Part shown: positions 47,139-57,084 of the stretch, piece by piece | How positions within the stretch are numbered: position 1 is the stretch's first letter | Layout of the letters: each line of letters opens with the position of its first letter | Assembly (NCBI GenBank): GCA_030704615.1 | Contig: CM060731.1 | Coordinates: 36,394,001-36,458,000, forward strand | Direction: 5' to 3' | Source of the DNA: Takakia lepidozioides | Lineage: Eukaryota; Streptophyta; Takakiopsida; Takakiales; Takakiaceae | DNA length: 64,000 nucleotides | The notes under the pieces: model-generated | What the model saw: the letters and a program-made list of their open reading frames with translations, nothing else | What the model was told of the DNA's origin: nothing | The model's database searches: none | Position numbers and translations under genes: made by a program

Positions 47139-48720
47139 TCAAGCTTTGTAACCTCGTTCATTTTCCTGAAACAATTGAGGAGCAGAGTTGGAAATGACAT
47201 GAACGCACAAGTTCCATGCAGATAGAACACATATACAGGTGATACTGTTCGGCTTCAAACCATCCATTTGATTCAGAACCTCCCTACAACAACCATGTTG
47301 GGCATGTCCTGCACTCATCGCACTCCATGATACCACATTTGGTTCAGCCATGCCATCAAATATTCTTTTGGCCTCCTCAATGGTCCCGCCGCCACTTCGC
47401 ACACATAACAACAAGGATATTGGTCAGAATGATATCTGATAGTATCTCAGCTTTCATGATGTCAGTATGGACCTCTTTGCCTTTTTCCAGGGCTCTCTGG
47501 CTGGCGCACACTTTGCAAATGCAACCGAATGTGACCTGGTAGGGCTTCCTATGTCTTGCTCATAAATCTCAATAGCCTCCATCCCACACCCATGCTGGGC
47601 ATATCCTGCAATCATCGCATTCCATGACACCATAACTCGTTCAGCCATATTGTTGAACACTCCCTTTGCATCCTTGATGCTCCCACATTTGGCATGCATG
47701 TCCACGAGGGTACGGCTCAGAATGATATTTGGTACAATTCCGGCTCTCAGGATCATATAATGTATCTGCTTGCGCTGTTCCAGGGCTGCCAGGCTTGTAC
47801 AGGCATTGCAAACAGACACGAAAGTGACCTGGTTGGGCTTCACTCCTTCCCCTATCATTTGCTCATAGGCCTCCAAAGCCTCCATCCCACACCATGCTGG
47901 GCATATCCAACAACCTTGCATTCCATGACACCACATCTCGTGTCGCCATACCGTCGACACCCCGTTGCGGCATTCATGCTCCCACATTTGGCATACATGT
48001 CCACAGGACGATATTTGGTACAATTCCAGCTTTCATGATGTAAATATGGATCTCCTTGCCCTTTTCCAGGGCTGCCAGGCTGGCACGCACATTGCAATGC
48101 AAACAAATGTGACCTGGTTGAGCTTCATTCCCTTTTGCATCGTCTGGCGCTCATGGTAGTCGCTAAAGCCTTCATCCCACACCCATGCTGGGCATATCCT
48201 GCAACAATTGCATTCCATGACACCACTCCCTTTGCGTCCTCATGCCCCCGCATTTGGCATACATGTCCATCAGGCTAGCGTCCACTATTCCAGCTTTTGT
48301 GATGTCAGCATGCACATCTTTGCACACGCCTTGAGAACACAAAGAAATGCAATGTGGTTGTGTATCACTCCATCCCACATCAGTTGCTCATAGGTCTTCC
48401 AGGCGTCTCTACATATCCCTGCTTGGCATATCCTTCCATCAGTTGTCAAACATTAGGTGTGCATCGACAATGCTCCCACACTTAGCATGCATGTGGATGA
48501 GAGTGTTCTGTACAAAAATGGCTGGCATGAATCCATTTTGGATGATGTGGGCATGCACCTGCTGTCCCTCTGCTAGGGCTTTGATCTTGGTGCACTCCTG
48601 CAAGGTTTTGGAGTCTGCAAAGGGCCTCCGTGGTTCAAAATTTGCAATGCCTCATTTCACTGTCCTGCCCTGCATAGTGTCCTCACATACCCACATCTTT
48701 CAAAAGAGTTTGTCATGGTG
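47139..48720 (-). pseudogene. PPR protein (PLS-type repeats), decayed
   Basis: Reading the minus strand from 48720 to 47139, successive PPR units appear across all three frames: MDMYAKCGG; VSWNAMIAGYAQHGCGMEA; GVKPNQVTFVSVCNACTSLA; LVDMHAKCGSIKDAKGVFN; and near 47380 IEEAKRIFDGMAEPNVVSWS. The 35-residue spacing and the P/L/S flavour fit a plant organelle RNA-editing or processing PPR. At least half a dozen frameshifts and stops break it, and no E or DYW domain follows in frame. Confidence 0.9.
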
Positions 48721-48989
48721 AGGATACCTGGATTACATGACTGTGCAGCCACAACTTTTGATTGCCCATTTACCCATAGGGGTTCCTTGTACCTATCAAT
48801 CCATATCCCCTCACTGGTACTCATGTGCTTGGAATCTGGTCCTTGAGGATGGACCTTTCTGTCCGCTGGTTACACTGCCCCGCAATCAGCTGAAACTGTT
48901 TGAAGCAAATCTCAACATTAATGGCACTCGCATTGCAAATCCCAAACATACCGGTAAGAAATTGATATCAATACAGGTATGTATACTGG

Positions 48990-49464
48990 TCTGAAGTACC
49001 AGACCTAGTCTGGTATCACCTCAGGCCACTACCTAGCATTTGGCCTGGTATTTGCTTCCTAATACTATGGAGGATACCCTACTTAGTCTGGTAGGTGGTT
49101 GAAAATCTGGTACCTGATACCAGTACCAGATCCATTTGGAACTTGAGGAATACTTCAAGGAATAAAATCAATGAGAAGCATGCTTGTACACATTTATACG
49201 AGAAGTGGGTCTTTCAATATTTAACATATCATGGGTTTTTTTTATGCTAGACCAGTATTGATAATATCCTGGTATTGTTTTCCAAAAAACTCTTGCTATT
49301 GATACCCATAAAACACCACACAAATCAGGTATTATTGATACCACCATGGTATCAAAATCTCAGATTTTTGCCAATACCAGTACCTCCCTGGTATCACTAT
49401 TGGCCAGAGACCTATATACCAATACAAGCTGGTGTGTTCAAAATACGATACCAGTCCAACACTG
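48990..49464. repeat. region dense in CTGGTA/TACCAG and GGTATCA words
   Basis: Short words CTGGTAT, TACCAG, GATACCAG and CTGGTAC occur about twenty times in both orientations over some 470 bp. There is no coding frame. Such clustering resembles subterminal motif arrays of some DNA transposons; that reading is an inference. Confidence 0.55.
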
Positions 49465-49474
49465 GTCTTAACCC

Positions 49475-49664
49475 CCCCAACTAACCTAACCTAACCCCAA
49501 TCTGACCTAACCCTCAACCCTAACCTGGCCTGACCCAACCCTAGCCTAACCTAACCCTCACCCTAACCTGACCTTAACCTAACCCTCAACCCCCGACCTG
49601 ACCTAACCCTAACCTAACCTAACTGAAACCCTAACCCGACCTTAACCTAATCCTCAACTAACCC
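49475..49664. repeat. degenerate telomere-like CCTAACC array, copy 1
   Basis: Irregular runs of CTAACCTAACC, CCTGACC and CCCTAACC. The period varies between 5 and 8, and the plant telomere unit CCCTAAA does not repeat. A related array lies at 52465-52665. Confidence 0.8.
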
Positions 49665-49986
49665 CATAATCCATTTTCAAGTAGGGTTAATGAAACAATT
49701 GAAATCCCTAATTTCAATTTCGTGCTTGCGCTCCTAAACAGCGACCTCGGTGACGAGCTTTGCTTTCAGCTTTCAAGTTCCAGTACCTTTCAGTTCCTAT
49801 TAATGCACAAGAGAAAAGAAGAGGTGGGAGAGGAGGTGGAAGGAGAGAAGGAAACAACAACCACAAATACAAGGTGAGTTCATGATCTTTCTCTTTTTTA
49901 CATGTGTTAACTACCTACTTGTAGATACTTTCTACCTCTCTCTCTCACACATACACATTCTCTCTCCCTCTCTCTCCTCTCACACA

Positions 49987-50319
49987 CTCATTCATTTTAA
50001 TTCAACTTTAGATGGAATCTCTCTTTCTCTCTTTCTCTTTCTCTCACACATTTTTAGAGTAGGTCATTAATCTTAAGAAAGCAAGGGCTGGAATTCTTCT
50101 TCAAAGTCAAGTGGAGCCTTCTATCCGTATCTCCATTGCATTGGAACTTCTGTCCTAATCTCATTCATTTTAATTCAATTTTAGATTGAATCTCTCTTTC
50201 TCTCACACATTTTTAGAGTGGGTCATTAATCCTAGGAAAGCAAGGGCTGGAATTCTTCTTCAAAGTCAAGTGGAGCCTTCTATCCGTATCTCCATTGCAT
50301 TGGAACTTCTGTCTTAATC
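49987..50319. repeat. tandem duplication, about 170-bp unit
   Basis: Copies start at 49987 and 50160 (CTCATTCATTTTAATTCAA). They are nearly identical from TTTTTAGAGT through GGAACTTCTGTC. CT-rich microsatellite precedes the first. Confidence 0.85.
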
Positions 50320-50608
50320 ACGGCATAAAGCTCCTTTGAGTGGATACAGATGGACAAACCATCTAGAGGATGACAGAGATGTACTGAGGGTAACAACTCA
50401 AGGCTTTAACATATGTAGTTGTGATATTTCACATTCTGTCATCTATAAGAGAGTGAAATGATGGCTACGATTCTTCCTTGTAAAATGTATTGTGGGGTCC
50501 TGACCCTCCCTTGGTTTTGATAAATATGAATACATAATGATCATATGTAAAATATAGTTTATGGGTTTGTGGCTAATCTAATTTCCATGTTATGTCTTCT
50601 TTTCAAAA

Positions 50609-50761
50609 GAAGACGTGCACTACGAACAAGACGTAGCCTCTGGATTTTACAAATGTTTATTATGCCAGAAAAAACCAAAAGTGGGGTATAGTAGGAAAGC
50701 AGGGCTCAGTAGGCATATGATATATGATGCGAGAGGATCATGGGTTGGTAATGGCAACTAG
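50609..50761 (+). CDS. possible exon with a Cys-x2-Cys ... His motif
   Basis: The frame opens after a possible acceptor (TTTCAAAAG) and reads EDVHYEQDVASGFYKCLLC, then KAGLSRHMIYDARGS, to a stop at 50759. C-x2-C followed by a His resembles one half of a C2H2 or BED finger; a second His at normal spacing is not seen. It could be part of a transposase-like gene with the preceding repeat module. It is weakly supported. Confidence 0.25.
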   Translation, partial: EDVHYEQDVASGFYKCLLCQKKPKVGYSRKAGLSRHMIYDARGSWVGNGN

Positions 50762-50987
50762 CAAATTTGAAAGGTCGCAGACCTAGTTGTCATTCCTGAC
50801 GTGACGTGGCGCTGACATGTCACGTGACGTCTGGATGTGCGTCCCGTCACGTCCAATCCGGACGTTTATCCATGTTTTCTTTATATTTAACTTTTACGAT
50901 CTACTTCTACCCTTTCTAATAACATGGCAGCCACAGTGTAAACCACACGTGGACAGCGTTTAATGTTTTTAAAATTATTTTAATAAT

Positions 50988-51560
50988 GCGCAACCGCCAA
51001 TATTGACGGTCGCAACAATTTTTTCTTAAATAAAAAATAAAGCAACTGCCGAATTGGTGATCGCTGTTTTTTTTAATTTTAAGAAAAAGCTGCGCACGTC
51101 CACTAAGTGGCCGCCGTTTTTTTTTTTTTTTAAAGAAATAAAGCGACCGCCAAATTGGCAGTAGTTGACTGTTTTTATTTTGAAGAAAGAGAAATGACCG
51201 CAAATTGGCGGTCGATCTCTTTTTTCTTACTTTAAAACATTAAGTGACCGCCAATATGGCGGTCGCTCCATATTAAGAAAACCATTCCAAAATGCCAAAA
51301 AAACAAAAAAACAAAAAAACAGTATGCGACCACAAAATTGGCGGTCGCAGCTTTTATTTATTTACTGATCGTTTTTTTTTAAGGGAGAAGGGAAAAAAAA
51401 CGACCGCCAAACTAGTAGTCGTAGGTATTCTTTAATTTAAAAACAATTAAGCGATGGCCAAAGTGGCGGTCACAGGTTTTTTAATTTAAAAAAATATTTT
51501 TTAAATTAAATTTTTATTTTTTCTAAATTAAAAAACTTAAGCGACCATGGGCGGAAGGCT
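50988..51560. repeat. array of nine or ten short palindromes at about 50-bp spacing
   Basis: Each unit is an imperfect palindrome of about 19-26 bp with half-sites GCGACCGCCAA and TTGGCGGTCGC. Starts: 50988, 51042, 51092, 51143, 51196, 51244, 51326, 51401, 51451, with a degenerate one at 51541. Spacing is 48-54 bp for six of the nine steps and 75-90 bp for three. Spacers are A/T-rich runs with little similarity beyond composition. Confidence 0.8.
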
Positions 51561-51717
51561 GGTCAACGGCAATTGACCAGATTTAGCTCACCATTCATAG
51601 TTATTTCCATGACTACAGTGTACATGGATGAGGTTACATAGTCATGATGACTACTTGGGATTTTGTAATGTGGTGTGTATAATACAATTAAAACACCACA
51701 TGCTCACATGAATGACT

Positions 51718-51790
51718 AATGGGTGTATTGGTTAGGAGGTAGTGAACTAAACTCTTATAGTAAAGAGGTTGCAAGTTCAAATTCATCTAA
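51718..51790 (+). mobile_element. tRNA-derived SINE head (candidate)
   Basis: A tRNA-like order is visible: an A-box-like TGGTTAGGAGGTAGTGA, an anticodon-arm-like CTCTT...AAGAG hairpin, and a B-box-like AAGTTCAAATTC at about 51772-51783. The acceptor stem does not pair, so it is not a working tRNA. The SINE body and tail boundaries are unclear. Confidence 0.45.
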
Positions 51791-52464
51791 GTATAATCAA
51801 ATAGATAAGATGGCCCTAGGGTTAGTAGGCGAGCTAGGGATAGTACGTGGTATCCTAAATGGGCTCCCACGTGGTTTTTTCATTATTATAAAATACATTA
51901 TGCCACGTGGCACAATGAGGTGCGACGCGGCGTCTGACATATGTTTTTTTTTTTCTAGTTTTTTTAATTTAATTTAGTTTTTTTAATCAATTGCGCCTCG
52001 CCACGTGGCGCGGCAGCGGCGACTGCAGCATGATATATATGACTGCAGTGAGAGATATCACTTGGTTCATCTGAATGTAGTCATCCGGACCGTACCATCC
52101 TGTACTCATTGTATTCACTTGGTTTGCACGACTTACAGTCATAGAAGTCATATGTACCGTTTATGATTGCAGAATAGTCATATATACAGTCATAAATATC
52201 GCGATCTGTTGTAGTGATGACATGATGAAGGTGGCTGGCAAAACACGGATACTCTTGCGATTCTCACACCCAAGTGTAGCATCGCCCATGGAACAGCTCT
52301 GGCAGAAATTCTTCTCAGATCCTTTACAAGGCTGGGACAAATTGTCTCATAAGGTGAGGCTATCTTCATTTAGGATTAGGCCCTCCTATCATGGGCCCGC
52401 ACGCTTGGGACCTTCTTGACTTGCCCGGCCCAGCCCTCCTGCCCAGCCCCAGGCCTATCTAACT

Positions 52465-52665
52465 CCCCAACTAACCTAACCTAACCCCAATCTGACCTGA
52501 TCCTCAACCCTAACCTGACCTGACCCAACCTGAACCAACCCTAGCCTAACCTGACCTAACCCAATCCTAGCCTAACCTAACCCTCACCCTAACCTGACCT
52601 TAACCTAACCCTCAACCCCGACCTGACCCAGCCCTAACCTAACCTAACCCTCAACCCAATCCATA
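52465..52665. repeat. degenerate telomere-like CCTAACC array, copy 2
   Basis: It shares CCAACTAACCTAACCTAACC and CCAATCTGACC with the array at 49475, in the same orientation. Both copies are followed by similar purine-rich sequence (AGAAAGGAGGGGTGGAAGA here; AGAGGTGGGAGAGGAGGTGG there) and ACCACAAATA.AAGG. This is a duplicated module about 3 kb apart. Confidence 0.75.
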
Positions 52666-53529
52666 GTCCACTTTTTAACCAGGGCTAGTTATCGTCTCTC
52701 TCTCGACCACTGGCTTTGCTACCAAGCTTCAGCAACTTTCTCCTTCATGCATCATCATCATCAGCTTCTATTAGTTCACATGATGAAATGAGAAAGAAAG
52801 GAGGGGTGGAAGATGAGGTGCAAAGAAGAACCACAAATATAAGGTTTTTCTTTTGTGTTGATAATTACTGGTAGATAGTGTGTCCACAACTACTCGTAGA
52901 TAAGTAATTTTCATTCAATTCTAGGTTGGATCTCTTTGTTTCTCTTTCTCACTCTCGTTTTCACTCTCACTCTTATTCTTTTTCATAGTGCAAACTAGAT
53001 ATTCATGTCCATTCAAGTTTAAAATAATTTAAATTTTCTTCTGTATCTTTTTCTATGGTTTTTCCTACTCCCTCCCTCCCTCTCTCTCCATCCCTTTTTT
53101 TCTCTCTCTCACTCTTTCATACAATAGCATTTTGAGGATTTTATAGATTTGTACCTAATCTATAGTTTCCATAATATGTCTTTTTCTCAATTTCTAGAAT
53201 AAACACAACAATAGAAGGCACAGACTACAAGCATGCACTACAAACCTGTGAGCTCCAGTAGGCTCTAAAATAACTTTCATTGCATTGAGGATGTAGTTGC
53301 GGAAGCTTACATGGCATAACGCTTTGAAGTACAAAATCCTATTTCTAAAGTGTTTAGGTTTGGGGATTTCCACAAATACGGTGGGGAGGTGGAAAGAAGG
53401 TTAACTGTATTATTGTGGATATTCCATGGGACCGCATGGAGGATTTTATTGAGGAGAGAAACAACACCCATATGCCCCTACAAATTTTGCACTTTACAAG
53501 AGTCGAAAAATGAGAGACTTTCAATGAGC

Positions 53530-54450
53530 TATCTGCAGAACTGCAGAAGGGTTTACTGGAGGGACTTCAACATTCAAGGGTGTCCAGAGGTACACAAATG
53601 TTAGTCTTCAAAAATTTCACTATATTGGCCCATGAACCTGAACGAACTAGTCACACAACTTAGTAAACAAAATTCGCCTCGAAAGGTGCTCTTTAACTTT
53701 TATAATCCTTCTCTTCTAAGAAATCAGTCAATGTGTCCAGGAAAAAAGTTGAGTCCATATAGATGACCGGCTCATGCCATTCTGACGACTTCAATCCTCA
53801 TTTGTGTTACACTTGTTTGATGAAGATAGAAGCAAGTGAAATGGGAAGCAAGATAGTCTCACAAGGGAAAGAATGGCAAAGGCAAGAATGACATCTACCT
53901 CGGTGTACATGATGGTAGGAGCTACATGCCTATTCACAAACTGTGTGACATCCCTTTCCTCAAACTAGCCGAATGTTCTTTCTTTATGACTGCAATCTCA
54001 TGTCAAACTACGGGCAAACTACTTTTATGATCTTGATGTACTCATAGTTCAGAAAAGGTCAATCTAGACACCTGGTGTGAAGTTTAGTAGAAACTGTTAC
54101 AAATGGGTTGGTGGAGCCTGTGATTTGCTGCAGACCTAGGATGAAGCTGCACGAGCATATGACACTAAAGCTCTGTGGTCGCAAGCTGGTGATGACAAAC
54201 TTCCGTCCACGACACGATCCTATACGGAGGAGGAGGTGGAGAACTTCTTTTTCCCCGTCAACAACGATTGACATAAGGGCACCTCATCTAACTAGTGAGA
54301 TCGTGAGAGGTTTGTCTGTGTGAGGTCCTCTACCTGAGCATGACCCTTCTATGTCTATATGAGTTGCTCGTCGGAGCTCGCGTCCCAGGAAAGAGTAGAA
54401 GGGCTTTTCCCTCGTCACGTCCAGATGTCGCCAAGCCCTCTCTTCAGGAG
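53530..54450 (+). pseudogene. broken inverted copy of the second AP2 domain of the AP2 gene
   Basis: This segment mirrors 56925-57845 in inverted orientation, introns included. Exon equivalents: about 53540-53599 (TAEGFTGGTSTFKGVQRYTN), about 53834-53920 (KVKWEAR then a stop, where the gene has Leu, then GKNDIYLGVH), and about 54140-54275. In the last exon, 8 bases after RAYD are missing, so LAALKLRGR is out of frame although EEEVENFF remains readable. The first AP2 domain and N-terminus are not copied. It is a non-coding relic of a segmental duplication. Confidence 0.88.
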
Positions 54451-54549
54451 CCTCACTATAGACAAGAGCTGCACCAGCTATAATTTTCGAGGTAGGCTTT
54501 CAAGGAGTTGAACACCTCCTTCTGATGAGCTCTGCTAATAGATTACTAG

Positions 54550-54745
54550 AGAGCTGCACCAGCCTTATGCTGTAGATCTCGAATGTCCAAACGATCGGGC
54601 GTCGATTGTCTGATTCTTTTGACACGAGCCGCAAGATTTCTCGGAGAGGTGACATTCGTGATTCTTGTGACTCCACAACAATTTTCAATATCAGCTTCTT
54701 CGGAGAAATCTTGCAACTCGTGACAAAAAAAGCACACAATTGAGC
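54550..54745. repeat. dispersed repeat, copy 2 (partner at 8.06 kb)
   Basis: Shares CAAGATTTCT, GATTCTTGTGACTCCACAAC and CGGAGAAATCTTG with 8055-8260 in the same order. On the minus strand it reads LQDFSEEADIENCCGVTR and SPRNLAARV. Confidence 0.6.
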
Positions 54746-56924
54746 TCACAACAATCACCAATTTGACGCATCCCCTAGGGCGAAAACTAATCCACAAGTA
54801 TGGAGACAAAGCAAAGTGAGAATAAATAGAGAAGAGGAGTTCTAGTTAACAGAGAAGTACCTATGTGGGGCGGTGGAGGCCCTCCTTCTTAGAAGGCTCC
54901 ACCACCCTGGGCCCGCAGTGCCAGCTGGGTATATATTTATAGAGAGGGCGGGTGAGGACTGCGCTCTGCAGTGATGCTAACAACAGAAATAGAAAGAGAC
55001 AGATATGGGCATTTGGTGCCCAACACGTGCGCAATTTGCTGGCAATCAAACGGTCTTGTCACCGGCCGGTGGCAGCGGTAACTGCCCCCACAATACAGCC
55101 GACTCATCACCGAGACTTGATTTGTGTACATCGCGTCTGCTTGCATGGTGCGGGAGGAATCGGGGAAGGATTTGAGAGTTGTGGGTGGTCCGAAGCTTGG
55201 AGATTAGTTGAGTTGATTTGATCCGGAACTGTCCCTCTAAGTGCGGTAGACCAGCTTGTAGCCATGGATGCCGACTTGAACAACTGCAGCGCGAGGAGGA
55301 GAGTATCCAAGCAGGTGATATATTCATCGGCCGAGAACCTAAAGAACAATGAAGACGAGGCAGATATGCGTCTCTGGCATAGTTGAGGGGGGGGGGGGCG
55401 TGATCTTGCACGCCCGCTGATTCTGAAATTGGGGGCGCTCAGGATAGGTACCAGGCGGCCAAGGGCCTAGCTGCCAACACAACGGACCAGTCTGCGGAGA
55501 AGGCTTCCGAGTCCAAGGATGCAAATTCGGTAAGGATGTTTGTACTTCACAGGCAGATTCAGCTTTCAAACATTTTCATTCGGCAGAAATTCTCCATTGT
55601 GGATGCTAGTAGCGGTGTTTCGAGTAATCACGTCGTGAGAATGACAACTTGGGGATCTAGTAGAACCATCACTGCGTACATTGTCCCAATTGATCCGAAG
55701 CTTTCATGATTATCTCTGCTACATCTTGGTAGATCGATGAGTCCTTCCGCAGGTTTGTTTCCATTGATGATCTGTCTTAATGATGGACTTGCTTATATAT
55801 ATTCGTGATGTATGCAGGATAACTTATCGCAGTACGCAGACGCGCAATATAGCAAACACTTGGATCAATACTTTTAGAAGTAAACAGTGGTACAAGTGCC
55901 TTTTAGTTCGAGATACATATGTACATCTCACACTATACCTGTCAGAACATTTGGACAATAATTTTGGAACTGACTTGGACTTAATATGTGTATCCGTGTG
56001 TAGGTGGGAGTGAAGACTTTGCAGCACTCAAAGGGGCTCTAACAATGAAGTTAATCCGATCAGTTGTGTTTAGTTTCCGAGAGCTGAATTTGTAATTGCA
56101 TGCAGAACCTGGACTGCATAAGAATCGGCTCATGTGCATAGATCTCGCGTGTGAATATTTGCACGAGAAGAATGTGTTGATTTCTTCAAGCTACCTCCAA
56201 AAGGCTGGTGTAGCTCTAGTGTATCATGAGGCTCCTGAAGAGATGTTTACTTTCTTGAAAGCTATAACCTCCTCAGGCATTCCTGAGGCAGTTTTCTCTT
56301 TCTCATGTTGTAGCAAGTCATGAGAGCCTCAATGCATGTCGGTTTGAGTTAGGAAGAACTGTGAATGCAAGCTTATTAACTATAGAAGGTAAATAATCAC
56401 CTCGGCATGGGTCTGAGGGTAGATGGCCTGGCAGGTTCCTTTAGATATGAAGTTTTGAGGTGACCAAGAGATGTTGTGGCACAGATTTGAGTGCAACAAG
56501 AGTGTGCCCAGTTTGGGCAATGAACAACGTTTGATTCTTTTATTGATTAGCACAATGTCTTGAAATGATATGTCTGGTCGAATTTGGAACTTTAAGTGGT
56601 ATATAGTTGTCGAATCATGGTAATACACTCCAGAAGTCTCTAAATCATGAGGACTCCTCAAACCATTTCTGTGCAGTGACCTGTGCAAAGAAAAATTAGT
56701 CGCAGTCTTCAGAAGGAGACGCCAGATGCCATGAGACAAGCCTCCAAGAACGATTTTGGTCAAGCAAACCCACATCAGCAATCTTCTCAGAAATCCTCTA
56801 GATATAGTATCCCTTACAGCAGAAGCCATCTGAACCATTCAACTTAGACTGTGCTATGCATTAGACTTCCACGTTTGCACTGACATAGCTATCACTAAAT
56901 CTAGCTTCCAGGTGAAGGCTTGGA
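54746..56924. other. no gene recognised; possible unassigned exons
   Basis: Plus-strand frames at 55264-55314 (MDADLNNCSARRRVSKQ then a GT donor), 55410-55529 (RYQAAKGLAANTTDQSAEKA then a GT donor) and 56100-56320 (MCIDLACEYLHEKNVLISSS) look protein-like. I cannot join or identify them. Confidence 0.3.
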
Positions 56925-57084
56925 GATATCTGGACGTGACGAGGGAAGGGCCACGCTTCTACTTCCTGCCAGGGCGCTCTGAAGAGCAACTCATATAGAC
57001 ATAGAAGGGTCATGCTCAGGTAGAGAACCTCACATGATTTACAATCGTTTCACGATCACAGTAGTTAGATCAGGTGCCATTATG

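Noticed and set aside
49475-49664. true telomere or interstitial telomeric repeat
   Set aside because: The period is irregular and neither CCCTAAA nor another fixed telomere unit repeats in register.
50988-51560. CRISPR array
   Set aside because: Repeats are degenerate palindromes, spacers are low-complexity A/T tracts, no cas genes exist and the context is a eukaryotic nuclear genome.
54108-54323. independent plus-strand gene at 54.1 kb
   Set aside because: It is the frameshifted last exon of the inverted AP2 copy.
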